Assembly (NCBI RefSeq): GCF_026016465.1
Contig: NZ_CP100390.1
Span: forward strand, 2,084,001 to 2,148,000
DNA length: 64,000 nucleotides
Reading direction: 5' to 3'
Source of the DNA: Alkalimarinus alittae
GTDB lineage: Bacteria; Pseudomonadota; Gammaproteobacteria; Pseudomonadales; Oleiphilaceae
The notes under the pieces were generated by a model. That model did no database searches, was not told the DNA's origin, and saw nothing but the letters and a program-made list of their open reading frames with translations. The position numbers and the translations under genes were made by a program. Shown in pieces: positions 19,012-28,611 of the stretch (within the stretch, counting starts at the first letter, position 1; each line of letters opens with the position of its first letter).

Positions 19012-20787
19012 ATGTCAACTCAAGAAACAGCAGAGCTAAATAACGCATCTTCTGGTACTGCCACCAATTGGCAGATTTATAAACGCCTCCTTGTATATCT
19101 CAAACCTTTTAAAGGTATCTTCTTTTTAAGTCTTATCGGTAATGCTATATACGCCGGTGCCAGTGCATTAATGCCAAAGTCTCTCGACTACGTGGTAACA
19201 GCCGTTGAAAGCCCGACTGATCAAGATCGATTATTTGTACCTGCGCTTATCGTCGGAATTTTCGCACTAAGAGGTGTGGGTACGTTTCTAGGTGGCTACT
19301 ACATCGCTAAAGTAGGGCGGCAGGTTGTACACGCGCTCAGAACAGAAATATTCAATAATATACTCACGCTGCCTAACCGCTTTTTTGATGAGAGTTCATC
19401 GGGGCACTTAGTATCTAAAATAACGTTTAACGTTGAGCAAGTTACGGGTGCAGCAACAAACGCTATTACGATCACTGTTCGAGAAGGCCTAACGGTAGTT
19501 GGTTTGCTCGGTGTCATGCTTTATGAAAACTGGAAGCTAACACTTATATTTATTGCTATCGGCCCTGTTATTGGCCTGGTTATTGGTGCTGTAAGTAAGC
19601 GATTTAGAAAATTGAGTCAGCGCATCATGAACTCAATGGGTGATGTAACTCACGTGTCAACAGAAGTGGTAACCGGCTATAGAGTCGTTCGAATTTTTGG
19701 TGGCGAAGGCTATGAGCGTGAGCGTTTTCAGCGTGCTAGCCAGTATAATCTTGTTCAAAGCTTGAAGATGGAGCTAACTAAATCGTTAAGTACGCCAGTG
19801 GTTCAGTTACTGGTGTCATTCTCAATTGCCATTTTAGTATGGTTGGCATTAGCACCAGAAGTGAGAGGCAACATGACTGCTGGTGGTTTTGTCGCCTTTA
19901 TTGCTGCCGCAACCACAATGGCAAAGCCTATACGCCAACTCACTAACGTAAATGCCACGATTCAAAGAGGGGTAACCGCTGCAAAAGACTTGTTTGCCCT
20001 AATTGATGAAAAAAATGAAGTTGATGATGGTCATATCGTCGCTAAACGTGTGAAAGGTAATATTGCCTTTAATGATGTTAGCTTTAGCTACAGTGAAGGT
20101 TCGCCATCTGTTCTTAAAAATATTACGTTAAATGTCAAAGAAGGAGAAACCATTGCTCTGGTTGGCCCTTCTGGAAGCGGAAAGTCTACGCTCGCTAATT
20201 TACTGCCGAGATTTTATGAGCCCACGAGTGGGACAATCACAGTAGATGGCGTTGATATTAACGATTACACATTAACGTCACTACGTGACCAGATAGCGTT
20301 GGTTACGCAAAACGTAACGCTCTTTAACGACACTATTGCCAATAACATCGCTTACGGTGTCTTGGCGGGAACCAGTGAAGCGCTAATAATTGAAGCTGCT
20401 CGCAAGGCTCATGCCCTCGAATTTATTGAAGAAATGCCAGACGGCATACATACGATAATTGGTGACAACGGCATATTACTATCGGGTGGCCAAAGGCAGC
20501 GTTTAGCCATTGCCCGAGCATTGCTTAAAGACGCCCCGATACTTATTCTTGATGAAGCCACTTCGGCATTAGATACTCATTCGGAGCGACTGATACAGTC
20601 AGCCTTAGAGACGGTTATGAAAGGGCGAACAACACTGGTTATCGCACACCGACTATCGACGATTGAAGGCGCTAATACTATTGGTGTTATTGAGAACGGT
20701 CATTTGGTTGAGTCTGGATCGCATGCAGAGTTATTAGCGCGCAATGGTTTATATGCTCAGCTCCATAATCTACAATTTAGTGAATAG
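19012..20787 (+). CDS. msbA: Lipid A export ATP-binding/permease protein MsbA
   Basis: 591 aa half-transporter. The membrane domain (about 30-310) has six helices. The nucleotide-binding domain has Walker A GPSGSGKSTLANLLPRFYEP (about 385-404), signature LSGGQRQRLAIARALL and Walker B ILILDEATSALD. It flips lipid A-core from the inner to the outer leaflet of the inner membrane. lpxK follows 13 bp later, the standard gene pair. Confidence 0.95.
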   Translation: MSTQETAELNNASSGTATNWQIYKRLLVYLKPFKGIFFLSLIGNAIYAGASALMPKSLDYVVTAVESPTDQDRLFVPALIVGIFALRGVGTFLGGYYIAKVGRQVVHALRTEIFNNILTLPNRFFDESSSGHLVSKITFNVEQVTGAATNAITITVREGLTVVGLLGVMLYENWKLTLIFIAIGPVIGLVIGAVSKRFRKLSQRIMNSMGDVTHVSTEVVTGYRVVRIFGGEGYERERFQRASQYNLVQSLKMELTKSLSTPVVQLLVSFSIAILVWLALAPEVRGNMTAGGFVAFIAAATTMAKPIRQLTNVNATIQRGVTAAKDLFALIDEKNEVDDGHIVAKRVKGNIAFNDVSFSYSEGSPSVLKNITLNVKEGETIALVGPSGSGKSTLANLLPRFYEPTSGTITVDGVDINDYTLTSLRDQIALVTQNVTLFNDTIANNIAYGVLAGTSEALIIEAARKAHALEFIEEMPDGIHTIIGDNGILLSGGQRQRLAIARALLKDAPILILDEATSALDTHSERLIQSALETVMKGRTTLVIAHRLSTIEGANTIGVIENGHLVESGSHAELLARNGLYAQLHNLQFSE

Positions 20788-20800
20788 AGCGCACGCCTAA

Positions 20801-21859
20801 ATGTCTCTATTGTCTGAAGCGGTCACTCAAGCGTGGTATCAAAATAAAAAGTGGATATGGCTACTGCTGCCATTAACGGTAATATTCTGGTTAATTAGCC
20901 ACTTTAGACGAGTATGTTTCAGGTTAGGGTGGTTCAAGAGCGTAAAAGTTGATGCTCCCGTGATTATCGTTGGTAACATATCGGTAGGGGGGACAGGCAA
21001 ATCGCCGCTCACCGGGTATTTAGTCAGCGAACTCAAGCAACGAGGCTTTTGTCCGGGTGTTGTGAGTAGGGGGTATGGCGGGCAAAGCGACCACTATCCG
21101 TTAATCGTAGATCAAAACTCAAGCGCGTCAGAAGTGGGTGACGAACCGGTTATGCTCTATCAAATGACCCAATGCCCTGTTGCTGTAGATCCTATTCGAT
21201 CAAGAGCAGCTAAACGACTCTGTGATGACCATAGTTGCGATGTTATCCTCTGTGATGATGGTTTACAGCATTATGCGCTCTCAAGAGACATAGAGCTTTG
21301 TGTGATTGATGGTAAGCGTGGGTTAGGTAATGGGTTTTTACTTCCTGCAGGGCCATTAAGGGAGTCTTATTCACGCATACGTGATGTCGATTTTGTGATT
21401 GTTAATGGTAAAAACGAACGATTAAACCTAGAAGCGTTAAGCGATAAGGGTGCAGGTGTTGCCACACTAAATGGCACTCCGGCTTACGAAATGACATTGA
21501 GGCCGACAGCATTAATAAACGTATTTAATGGCAGTCAGTTAGCAATAGAAACACTACAGGGGCTAGATATTCATGCGATGGCGGGTATTGGCAACCCCGA
21601 ACGATTTTTTGCAGCACTTAGAAGCTTAGGGGCCAATGTCACCGCTCAAGGGTTTTCAGATCATCATGACTTCACTCAAAATGACTTTAGTTTTGAAGAC
21701 AAAAAACCAATCGTGATGACCCATAAAGACGCCGTTAAGTGTCGAGCACTATTTACTGAGTCAGAGCCAGATAATTTCTGGTATTTGCCGGTCAGTGCAG
21801 ATATTAATAAACAATTTATCGACCAGCTATGTGAGCGGTTGGCTTTATTATCGCAATAA
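20801..21859 (+). CDS. lpxK: Tetraacyldisaccharide 4'-kinase LpxK
   Basis: 352 aa. A membrane helix (about 15-35) precedes the P-loop VGNISVGGTGKSPLTGYLV (about 57-75). RGYGGQ, DEPVML and DDGLQH, all typical of LpxK, follow. It phosphorylates the 4' position of the lipid A precursor in the inner membrane. It is cotranscribed with msbA upstream and with ycaR and kdsB downstream. Confidence 0.95.
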   Translation: MSLLSEAVTQAWYQNKKWIWLLLPLTVIFWLISHFRRVCFRLGWFKSVKVDAPVIIVGNISVGGTGKSPLTGYLVSELKQRGFCPGVVSRGYGGQSDHYPLIVDQNSSASEVGDEPVMLYQMTQCPVAVDPIRSRAAKRLCDDHSCDVILCDDGLQHYALSRDIELCVIDGKRGLGNGFLLPAGPLRESYSRIRDVDFVIVNGKNERLNLEALSDKGAGVATLNGTPAYEMTLRPTALINVFNGSQLAIETLQGLDIHAMAGIGNPERFFAALRSLGANVTAQGFSDHHDFTQNDFSFEDKKPIVMTHKDAVKCRALFTESEPDNFWYLPVSADINKQFIDQLCERLALLSQ

Positions 21860-21882
21860 CTTGATTTACACCCGGAGAAGAA

Positions 21883-22068
21883 ATGGACAAGAAACTATTA
21901 GCTATTCTCGCATGCCCTATATGTAAGGGTGACGTGACCTATGATAGAGAAAAAGAAGAGCTGCTTTGTCGTGCAGATGGCGTTGCTTTCCCAATAAAAG
22001 ACGGAATACCCGTCATGTTGGACTCAGAAGCGAGAACCTTAACCACCGACGAAAAGTTGGGTAAATAG
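21883..22068 (+). CDS. ycaR: Trm112-like protein, YcaR family
   Basis: 61 aa. [21 protein letters not shown] carries the CxxC of the Trm112/UPF0434 family, and [11 protein letters not shown] is the conserved second block. It is a small zinc-ribbon-like protein of unknown bacterial role. It sits between lpxK and kdsB as in E. coli. GGAG lies before the ATG. Confidence 0.92.
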   Translation: MDKKLLAILACPICKGDVTYDREKEELLCRADGVAFPIKDGIPVMLDSEARTLTTDEKLGK

Positions 22069-22098
22069 TTAACTGTCACCTTAATATTAGAGCCTATT

Positions 22099-22875
22099 AT
22101 GTCATTTTCAGTTGTCATTCCTGCGCGTTACGCATCTAGCCGTTTACCGGGTAAGCCGTTGCTCGATATAGCCGGCAAACCGATGATACAGCATGTATAT
22201 GAACAAGCATGCTTATCAGAAGCGCATGAAGTCATTATTGCCACGGATGATGAGCGAATCAAAACCGTATGCGAAGCCTTTGGCGCGAAAGTTGTGATGA
22301 CATCCCCCGATCATCCATCGGGTACTGATAGGCTTGAAGAGGTTGTATCTCAGTTAGGATACTACCTTGATGATATTGTGGTTAATGTGCAAGGCGACGA
22401 GCCGTTAATTCCCCCTCGCATCATCAACCAAGTTGCGCATAACCTAGCAGCAGAGCAAGAAGCCAGTATTGCCACCCTTTGTGAAGATATCAACGATATT
22501 GAAAGTGTGGTAAACCCTAATGTGGTTAAAGTGGTATTTGACGAAAAAGGGTTAGCTTGTTACTTCAGTCGAGCGCCTATTCCATGGACGCGAGACCACT
22601 TCGGTAATCTTGCTGATATTCGTGAAAAAGGAATGCCAGAAGGCGTAAACTACTACCGACATATCGGTATCTACGCTTACCGTGTTAAGTTCCTTAAAGC
22701 CTATGTAAAATGGGACCCGTGCCCCTTAGAATTGGCTGAGTGTCTAGAGCAGCTACGCGCACTCTGGAATGGTGAAAAAATACACGTATCCATCGCTGAT
22801 GAACAGCCACCAGCAGGTGTGGATACGCAAGAAGACTTAGATAGAATTAGAGAAATAATTCAGCTAAAAACGTAA
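22099..22875 (+). CDS. kdsB: 3-deoxy-manno-octulosonate cytidylyltransferase KdsB
   Basis: 258 aa. It activates Kdo to CMP-Kdo for the LPS inner core. Motifs are [31 protein letters not shown] (about 4-34), [22 protein letters not shown] and [11 protein letters not shown]. It is downstream of ycaR and upstream of a phosphatase gene, the order also found in Pseudomonas. Confidence 0.96.
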   Translation: MSFSVVIPARYASSRLPGKPLLDIAGKPMIQHVYEQACLSEAHEVIIATDDERIKTVCEAFGAKVVMTSPDHPSGTDRLEEVVSQLGYYLDDIVVNVQGDEPLIPPRIINQVAHNLAAEQEASIATLCEDINDIESVVNPNVVKVVFDEKGLACYFSRAPIPWTRDHFGNLADIREKGMPEGVNYYRHIGIYAYRVKFLKAYVKWDPCPLELAECLEQLRALWNGEKIHVSIADEQPPAGVDTQEDLDRIREIIQLKT

Positions 22876-22891
22876 AAAGGTTAGTGGTTTC

Positions 22892-23368
22892 ATGGTAAAA
22901 GTATTGTTCGTGTGCCTAGGTAATATTTGCAGATCACCCACAGCTCATGGTGTATTTGACGCATTGCTTAAAAGCGAAGGGTTAGCTGATAAAGTCGCCG
23001 TAGACTCAGCAGGCACAGCCGCCTGGCACATAGGAAAAACACCCGATAACCGATCCCAAGCAGCCGCTAAAAATAGAGGGGTTGATTTGTCTTATATAAG
23101 AGCCAGACAAGTAGAGGCAAGTGATCTAGATGAGTACGACTACGTACTCGCAATGGATAAAAGCAATCTTGAAAACCTAACCGAATTATCCACACCTGAA
23201 AATCGAAATAAGGTCAAACTGTTTTTAGAATACGCCCAACACCACATAGAAAGCGAAGTGCCAGACCCCTATTATGGCGGTGCTAAAGGGTTTAATACCG
23301 TATTGGATTTAGTTGAAGATGCAAGTGCAGGATTGCTGGACGATATAAAGAAAAGGCATTTGTCCTAA
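22892..23368 (+). CDS. Low-molecular-weight protein-tyrosine phosphatase
   Basis: 158 aa. The signature P-loop CLGNICRSP (about 8-16, CX5RS) is at the N-terminus and the general-acid loop VPDPYYGG is near residue 127. Family members dephosphorylate phosphotyrosine proteins. In Pseudomonas an equivalent gene also lies between kdsB and murB, so this is probably the housekeeping PtpA-like enzyme rather than a Wzb dedicated to the exopolysaccharide locus, although that locus carries a BY-kinase relative. Confidence 0.88.
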   Translation: MVKVLFVCLGNICRSPTAHGVFDALLKSEGLADKVAVDSAGTAAWHIGKTPDNRSQAAAKNRGVDLSYIRARQVEASDLDEYDYVLAMDKSNLENLTELSTPENRNKVKLFLEYAQHHIESEVPDPYYGGAKGFNTVLDLVEDASAGLLDDIKKRHLS

Positions 23369-23379
23369 TTTTAAGCATT

Positions 23380-23431
23380 AAATGTAGGCCAGGTTTCTCT
23401 GAAGCACCTACTTTTGGTCGCCCGACGCGGA
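23380..23431. repeat. Dispersed 52-bp repeat, copy 1
   Basis: It aligns without gaps to 33095-33146 (40 of 52 bases identical by hand count). Shared blocks are AAATGTAG, GGTTTCTCT, CCTACTTTTGGT and CCGAC. In this copy GTAGG and CCTAC can pair. It lies 12 bp after the phosphatase gene. Confidence 0.7.
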
Positions 23432-23495
23432 GCTTATTCAACACCTATTTAAAGATTAGCATCAAGTTTGCGCTTGCATAGAGTATCTACAATTA

Positions 23496-24518
23496 ATGAC
23501 CGACACTATGAAATATGAAAAAAACGTAGATTTAACATCTCTAAATACCCTTAATATTCAATCAATTGCAGAATACTTCTACGAGGTTTATGATGTCAGT
23601 CAGTTGATCGAGGCGCTCAGTTTCGCGCGCGCTAACAACCTAGGTGTTCAAATATTAGGCGGCGGTAGCAATGTCATACTGCCTTCTGTTGTTTCAGGGG
23701 TTGTTATTCGCATGGCGATAGCGGGGCGAGAGCTAAAGCCTATTAATAGCTCGATTGCCGACTTCATTGTCGGGGCAGGCGAAGACTGGCATGAGTTTGT
23801 GTTATACACATTACAACAAGGCTACCCTGGGCTAGAAAACCTCTCCCTCATACCTGGTACTGTCGGTGCTGCGCCTGTTCAAAATATTGGTGCATACGGT
23901 GTTGAAGTTAAAGATATGCTCACTGAAGTTACCGTTATTGATGTTGAGTCAGACGGTTTAGAACAGTACACGCTACAAAACGAGCAGTTAGACTTTGAAT
24001 ACCGAAATAGCCTCTTAAAGAAAAACCCTGGAAAATATGTCATTACATCCGCTACATTTAGGCTCGATAAACACGCCCCGCTAAAAACTACCTACGGTGA
24101 CATTGCTGAAAGGCTCGTTGATACCGAGATTAGTGCCTTAACCGTCAGTAATGCCGTTATAGCTGCCAGAAAAAGTAAGTTACCTGATGTGCTTGATATA
24201 CCGAATGCGGGTAGCTTCTTTAAAAACCCTATTGTCAGTCACGATAAACTGCAGCAGCTTAAAATTAAACACCCGAAGGTTATTAGTTATAAAGTAGATG
24301 AGAGTAGTTACAAACTAGCGGCGGGGTGGTTAATACAAGAAGCTGGATGGAAAGGCTACCGCAATGAGAAAGTAGGGGTTCATGCTAAGCAGGCATTGGT
24401 GCTTGTTAACCATAATCACGGAGTATCTGAAGATATTTTGGGGTTGGCAAAAAAAATAAGCGTGTCTGTTGAGTCGATGTTTGGTGTAGCGTTAGAAATA
24501 GAGCCTGTCGTCATCTAG
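23496..24518 (+). CDS. murB: UDP-N-acetylenolpyruvoylglucosamine reductase MurB
   Basis: 340 aa, type I MurB like that of E. coli. FAD-binding blocks LGGGSNVILP (about 54-63) and LIPGTVGAAPVQNIGAYGVEVKD are visible. The catalytic Ser is in NAGSFFKNP, and the final Glu is in VALEIEPVVI. It reduces the enolpyruvyl group to give UDP-MurNAc. A bidirectional terminator follows and marks the end of the conserved region. Confidence 0.95.
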   Translation: MTDTMKYEKNVDLTSLNTLNIQSIAEYFYEVYDVSQLIEALSFARANNLGVQILGGGSNVILPSVVSGVVIRMAIAGRELKPINSSIADFIVGAGEDWHEFVLYTLQQGYPGLENLSLIPGTVGAAPVQNIGAYGVEVKDMLTEVTVIDVESDGLEQYTLQNEQLDFEYRNSLLKKNPGKYVITSATFRLDKHAPLKTTYGDIAERLVDTEISALTVSNAVIAARKSKLPDVLDIPNAGSFFKNPIVSHDKLQQLKIKHPKVISYKVDESSYKLAAGWLIQEAGWKGYRNEKVGVHAKQALVLVNHNHGVSEDILGLAKKISVSVESMFGVALEIEPVVI

Positions 24519-24532
24519 TGTTTAACTGCCAT

Positions 24533-24564
24533 AAAAAAACCCCAACTAAAAGTCGGGGTTTTTT
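24533..24564. terminator. Bidirectional terminator between murB and the PEP-CTERM gene
   Basis: A7-CCCC, an inner ACT/AGT stem, GGGG-T6. The symmetric A and T tracts serve murB rightward and the PEP-CTERM gene (stop at 24588) leftward. Confidence 0.88.
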
Positions 24565-24587
24565 ATCTGCTTAATTAACGGTACTAA

Positions 24588-25331
24588 TTAAGCTTGCTTC
24601 TTACGACGTGCCATACCAGCACCTAGTAGACCAAGGCCTAATAGAGCAACACTGCTAGGCTCTGGAACCTTACCAACGATAATATCGTCGATTCCCCAAC
24701 CGTCATTTGTAGACCATGAACCGTCAGCAAGTTTGTTTTTAAATACAACTTGTGCGTAGGTTACGCTTGGGTCGAAGTGAGCAGTAACATATTGTAAGTT
24801 ACCATCTGCAGCATCACCTAAAAGATCAAGTGTAGTGCTAGTGCCATCCTTGAATTTAATATCAAGAAATGCTGATACATCACCAACGTCACTTAATAAA
24901 AAGCCAACGTCACTGAAAGATCCAATTGGGTCAAGCTCTAGATCCCAAACAACTCTTGTTGAATCGTTGCTATCTAAGTAGTTCTTGCCACCAACAGTTC
25001 CGTTTTTACGGCCTGTAAAAATGGTAGTGTTTTCGTCAGCAAGAGCAAGTGTCTTACCGTATTGGCCAAGCGTTCCGTCGGTAGTGTTTGCAGATCTGAA
25101 CTTACCTACAGATGTGTTAACACTAACACCACTGTTATCAAGTCCACCTGTCACAGTAGTGAAGCCTGTTTCGAAGTCTTCAATAGTTGCGCCTGAGTTA
25201 AAATAGCTCTGGTACTGCGCGCTGTAAGCAAGTACTTCGGCATCAGTGCCTGTAAATACGTTAGCGACAACGGCTGCGTTTGTTGCTGCTGAAGCGGCTG
25301 TAATAGCTGCTGCAAGAAGTAGTCTTTTCAT
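24588..25331 (-). CDS. PEP-CTERM protein 1 (exosortase substrate)
   Basis: 247 aa. A signal peptide covers residues 1-19 (MKRLLLAAAITAASAATNA). The middle is acidic and beta-rich (IEDFETGFTTVTGGLDNSG, WGIDDIIVGK) and looks like a jelly-roll type domain of unknown function. The C-terminus is a complete sorting signal: VPEPSSVALLGLGLLGAGMA then RRKK. Exosortases cleave at the PEP motif and pass the protein to the surface, often in EPS-producing bacteria. It faces the murB terminator and has a sigma-54 type promoter at 25378-25395. Confidence 0.93.
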   Translation of the reverse strand: MKRLLLAAAITAASAATNAAVVANVFTGTDAEVLAYSAQYQSYFNSGATIEDFETGFTTVTGGLDNSGVSVNTSVGKFRSANTTDGTLGQYGKTLALADENTTIFTGRKNGTVGGKNYLDSNDSTRVVWDLELDPIGSFSDVGFLLSDVGDVSAFLDIKFKDGTSTTLDLLGDAADGNLQYVTAHFDPSVTYAQVVFKNKLADGSWSTNDGWGIDDIIVGKVPEPSSVALLGLGLLGAGMARRKKQA

Positions 25332-25377
25332 GGCCTTAAATCCTTTTTAATTATGGTGTAAATATACAACAAGGTAT

Positions 25378-25395
25378 AAGCAGTAATGATGCCAA
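25378..25395 (-). promoter_or_regulatory. Sigma-54 (-24/-12) promoter candidate for PEP-CTERM gene 1
   Basis: The minus strand reads TTGGCATCATTACTGCTT, with GG and GC separated by exactly 10 bases as in the RpoN consensus (TGGCAC-N5-TTGCW). The -12 GC ends 48 nt before the start codon, leaving room for an AAGGA ribosome site in a leader of roughly 37 nt. PEP-CTERM genes are known in other bacteria to be controlled by RpoN with the PrsK/PrsR pair. No prsK or prsR is in this window. Confidence 0.65.
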
Positions 25396-25514
25396 TTATT
25401 TAAAGTATACTATTATCAATGGTTTGCTGTTATTAATATGTTGTGCTTAATGGGTGGGTGTAAATTAATTCGACATGCTTGGGTGAAAGTAGGGAGAGCG
25501 AAATATTGAGGAGG

Positions 25515-25552
25515 AAAAACAAACAAAGGGCGACAGGTTCGCTCTTTGTTTG
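25515..25552 (-). terminator. Terminator after the UDP-sugar dehydrogenase gene
   Basis: On the minus strand, stem CAAACAAAGaGCGA / TCGCcCTTTGTTTG with one internal mismatch and a 5-nt loop, followed by TTTTTCC. It lies 22 bp after the stop of the gene ending at 25574. Confidence 0.88.
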
Positions 25553-25573
25553 AGGTGGGGCGGGGTGTTGCTA

Positions 25574-26851
25574 TTAAAGTCTTGCGTCTATTAAGTCTTT
25601 ATCAAGCAGCGATTTCACATCATAAAGAACAGAGTCTTTTTTGCCGAGTGCCTTAATAGACTCTGTGCCCATTGCTTTAAATTCATCGTGTGAGACGGCA
25701 AGAATAACCGCATCGTATGCACTGTTTTCAGGTTTGGTTAGCAGGTCATAGCCATACTCGTCTTTAACTTGTTCTTTGTTTGCCCAAGGGTCATAAATAT
25801 CAACGTTAGCGTGATAGGTTTGAAGTTCTTCAACGATATCGATTACGCGTGTATTACGAATGTCTGGGCAGTTTTCTTTAAAGGTAAGGCCAAGAATCAG
25901 TACTTTTGAGTCTGCGACATGAATCTTTCGTTTCATCATGAGTTTTACAACCGACCCTGCAATGTGGGCACCCATTTGATCGTTAATTCGTCTACCTGAA
26001 AGAATAACTTCTGGGTGGTAGCCAATAGCCTGTGCTTTGTGTGTGAGGTAATACGGGTCAACACCAATACAGTGGCCGCCAACTAAACCTGGTCGAAATG
26101 GAAGAAAGTTCCATTTGGTGCCGGCTGCTTCTAATACTTCTAGTGTATCAATGCCAAGTTTATTGAATATAAGTGATAATTCGTTAACTAAAGCAATGTT
26201 AACGTCGCGCTGTGTGTTTTCGATAACTTTTGCAGCTTCAGCCACTCTAATGCTGCTTGCTAAATGAGTGCCGGCTGTAATGACTGACTTATAAAGGTTA
26301 TCTACAAACTCGGCGGCTTCAGGTGTGGAGCCGGAAGTGACCTTAAGTATGTTGGTGACGCGGTGCTCTTTATCGCCAGGGTTGATTCGTTCAGGGCTAT
26401 AACCAGCAAAAAAGTCGACATTGTATTTGAGCCCTGAAACAGCCTCAAGAACAGGGATGCATTCTTCTTCAGTCGCGCCAGGGTAGACAGTAGATTCATA
26501 TATAACAGTATCGCCCTTCTTTAAAGCGGCACCAATTGTTTTGCTGGAGCTAATTAGGGGGGTTAAATCAGGTGTTTTAAATTCATCGATAGGCGTGGGT
26601 ACAGTAACAATAAACACATTGCAGTCTTTAATGTCATCAACTGAGCTTGTGAATACGAGTTGCTCTGCGCTCGCTAATAGCTCCGGTTCTACTTCAAGGG
26701 TTGAGTCAACGCCGCTTTGTAGTTCTTTAATACGCGGTTGGTTAATATCGAAACCAACAGTTTTGTATTTCTTACCAAATTCTACGGCAAGCGGAAGGCC
26801 TACATAACCAAGTCCGATTAAGCATATCTTTATGCTGTTGAGATCCTTCAT
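25574..26851 (-). CDS. UDP-N-acetyl-hexosamine 6-dehydrogenase (TviB/WbpO type)
   Basis: 425 aa. The N-terminal Rossmann motif [18 protein letters not shown] is at about 12-29. The catalytic Cys lies in [16 protein letters not shown] (about 262-277), and a C-terminal UDP-binding domain contains [16 protein letters not shown]. The TviB/WbpO group oxidises UDP-GlcNAc or UDP-GalNAc to the uronic acid, using NAD. No epimerase partner (TviC type) is in the window. AGGAG precedes the ATG. It is divergent from the EPS operon and supplies its likely acidic sugar. Confidence 0.92.
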   Translation of the reverse strand: MKDLNSIKICLIGLGYVGLPLAVEFGKKYKTVGFDINQPRIKELQSGVDSTLEVEPELLASAEQLVFTSSVDDIKDCNVFIVTVPTPIDEFKTPDLTPLISSSKTIGAALKKGDTVIYESTVYPGATEEECIPVLEAVSGLKYNVDFFAGYSPERINPGDKEHRVTNILKVTSGSTPEAAEFVDNLYKSVITAGTHLASSIRVAEAAKVIENTQRDVNIALVNELSLIFNKLGIDTLEVLEAAGTKWNFLPFRPGLVGGHCIGVDPYYLTHKAQAIGYHPEVILSGRRINDQMGAHIAGSVVKLMMKRKIHVADSKVLILGLTFKENCPDIRNTRVIDIVEELQTYHANVDIYDPWANKEQVKDEYGYDLLTKPENSAYDAVILAVSHDEFKAMGTESIKALGKKDSVLYDVKSLLDKDLIDARL

Positions 26852-27198
26852 GAAGTGTTAGCTCCTGCGTTAAAACGTATTAGCTTGTCTGGTAATGAAA
26901 GCTATCTACAAAAAAATGAAGCGATTATATATGACAATCTATGGGCTTCGTAAGTTAAAAACCAAAATAAACAGTAAAACCGGCGTTATGTGTGTATTAA
27001 TCTGTAAGGGTGTACCAAAAAAATAGCCTAGCCTGTAAATAGTGTGTTGAATTTGTAAAAAATTGAAAACAAAGGCAATTACAAATTGCATTATTAATGT
27101 AGCGCTATAGAATTGTCTTCCAGAATGGTATGTCTTAAGTTAAAGCTCAAAACCTTAAGGCAATGTTGACAATGGATTACCGCTAACTAGGAGTTTAA
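26852..27198. promoter_or_regulatory. Divergent promoter region of the EPS locus
   Basis: 347 bases without a gene. For the leftward dehydrogenase gene a TATAAT-type box is visible without a clear -35. For the rightward operon, TTGCAT (27086-27091), a 16-bp spacer and TAGAAT (27108-27113) make a plausible sigma-70 promoter with a leader of about 80 nt. No GG-N10-GC sigma-54 element was found rightward. Confidence 0.5.
27075..27089. promoter_or_regulatory. Inverted repeat overlapping the predicted EPS -35 box
   Basis: Perfect GCAATT-aca-AATTGC. The right arm shares four bases with the predicted -35 TTGCAT, so a bound protein would block RNA polymerase. This suggests a repressor operator. The regulator is unknown. 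Confidence 0.4.
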
Positions 27199-28611
27199 GT
27201 GGCTCATATACGAGTTTTTAAACATTACGTTCATCTTCCTTTTTTAATGCTCGGTCTGATTGATTTCAGTGTCTTGATGGCCTCATTCTATATCTCTACT
27301 TTTTTCTTATTTTTCACCCATGCGGGTTTGTTTTTTCAGTATTGGGATCAGGTGATATATTCAGCTATCTTTTATACGCTGCTTATACAGCTCATCATGG
27401 TCGCCACCGGCGTATATGAGTCTCAGATAGAAGAGGGACTCAGTGGTATGATGCTTAGAAGTATTTTAAGTATTATTTTAGCTATCGCCATGTTGTCGTT
27501 TTTTGTTTATATCTCAGGTGACACCCTTTGGTACTTTACTAAAGGGCAATTATCATTAGCGTCAGTTATCGCTATTTTTAGCATCGGTATTTTTCGCGCT
27601 TTGTTTTTCCTCTTTGCGCACGAAGGGCTCTTTAAGCGTCGAGTTTTAGTGTTGGGGGCTGGTCATCGTGCACGAAACTTAGCGACAGACCTTACCGCAC
27701 CACTCGACAGAAAAGGGTTTGATATTGTCGGCTATATCGCAATGTCAGATGAAGAGATTAAAGTTGATAAGAACCTGATCTTAACGTCCCCCGATAATAT
27801 TCAGCAATATGCAGAAGCGAACAACATAGAAGAAATCGTTGTAGCGGTTGATGATCGTCGCAAAACGCTCCCTCTAGATGATCTTCTAAATTGTAAAATG
27901 ATGGGTATCAATGTTATTGATGGTTCAAGTTTTTATGAACGAGAAAGTAAAAAAGTGCCACTTGAAATGATCCAGCCCAGTTGGATGATTTTCTCAGACG
28001 GGTTTAACGTGGGAAGCTTTAATGCGTTTATTCGTCGCTCGTTCGATGTGTTTGCCAGTTTGCTGCTTTTACTGGTGTCTTGGCCGCTTATGCTAATTAC
28101 CATGCTATGTATTAAGCTCGAAGACGGGCTAAGAGCGCCTATTATTTATAGCCAAGAGCGTGTCGGGCTAAACGGACGATCATTCTTTGTGCATAAATTC
28201 AGAAGCATGCGAACAGATGCGGAGAAAAAGGGTGAGGCAATATGGGCTCAAAAAAATGACACCCGCGTAACCCGAGTCGGTGAATTTATACGAAAAGTTA
28301 GAATTGATGAACTGCCACAGATTTTCAATGTGCTCGTAGGCGATATGTCATTTGTAGGCCCGAGACCAGAAAGACCCGTATTTGTTAACCAGCTTAATGA
28401 AAATATACCGTATTACAGCGAGCGTCACCGCGTAAAACCAGGTATTACGGGTTGGGCGCAGCTCTGTTTTGCTTACGCTGATAGCGAAGAAGACAGTAGA
28501 GAAAAGTTACAATATGATCTTTACTACATAAAGAATCAAAGCTTATTGCTCGATATACTCATACTGATTCAAACAGTAGAAGTCGTATTATTTAAAAAAG
28601 GATCACGATAG
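27199..28611 (+). CDS. Initiating undecaprenyl-phosphate sugar phosphotransferase, PEP-CTERM/EpsB type
   Basis: 470 aa. Four or five N-terminal membrane helices (about 10-145) are followed by a nucleotide-fold domain (about 150-260) with LVLGAGHRARNLA. The C-terminal bacterial sugar transferase domain (about 275-470) has one membrane segment, KFRSMRTDAE, RKVRIDELPQIFNVLVGDMSFVGPRPERP and GITGWAQ. It starts EPS repeat units by moving a sugar-1-phosphate onto the lipid carrier. The sequence style matches the exosortase-associated subfamily (TIGR03013). GTG start with AGGAG. Confidence 0.93.
   Translation: MAHIRVFKHYVHLPFLMLGLIDFSVLMASFYISTFFLFFTHAGLFFQYWDQVIYSAIFYTLLIQLIMVATGVYESQIEEGLSGMMLRSILSIILAIAMLSFFVYISGDTLWYFTKGQLSLASVIAIFSIGIFRALFFLFAHEGLFKRRVLVLGAGHRARNLATDLTAPLDRKGFDIVGYIAMSDEEIKVDKNLILTSPDNIQQYAEANNIEEIVVAVDDRRKTLPLDDLLNCKMMGINVIDGSSFYERESKKVPLEMIQPSWMIFSDGFNVGSFNAFIRRSFDVFASLLLLLVSWPLMLITMLCIKLEDGLRAPIIYSQERVGLNGRSFFVHKFRSMRTDAEKKGEAIWAQKNDTRVTRVGEFIRKVRIDELPQIFNVLVGDMSFVGPRPERPVFVNQLNENIPYYSERHRVKPGITGWAQLCFAYADSEEDSREKLQYDLYYIKNQSLLLDILILIQTVEVVLFKKGSR

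Noticed and set aside
22892-23368. Phosphatase as the Wzb partner of the EPS kinase
   Set aside because: It is in the conserved kdsB-murB neighbourhood, separated from the EPS locus by murB and a terminator, and the EPS kinase relative lacks the tyrosine cluster.
27060-27100. Possible sigma-54 promoter before the EPS operon (GGCAATTACAAATTGC)
   Set aside because: The GG and GC are 12 bases apart instead of 10; the sequence is better explained as an inverted repeat over a sigma-70 -35 box.
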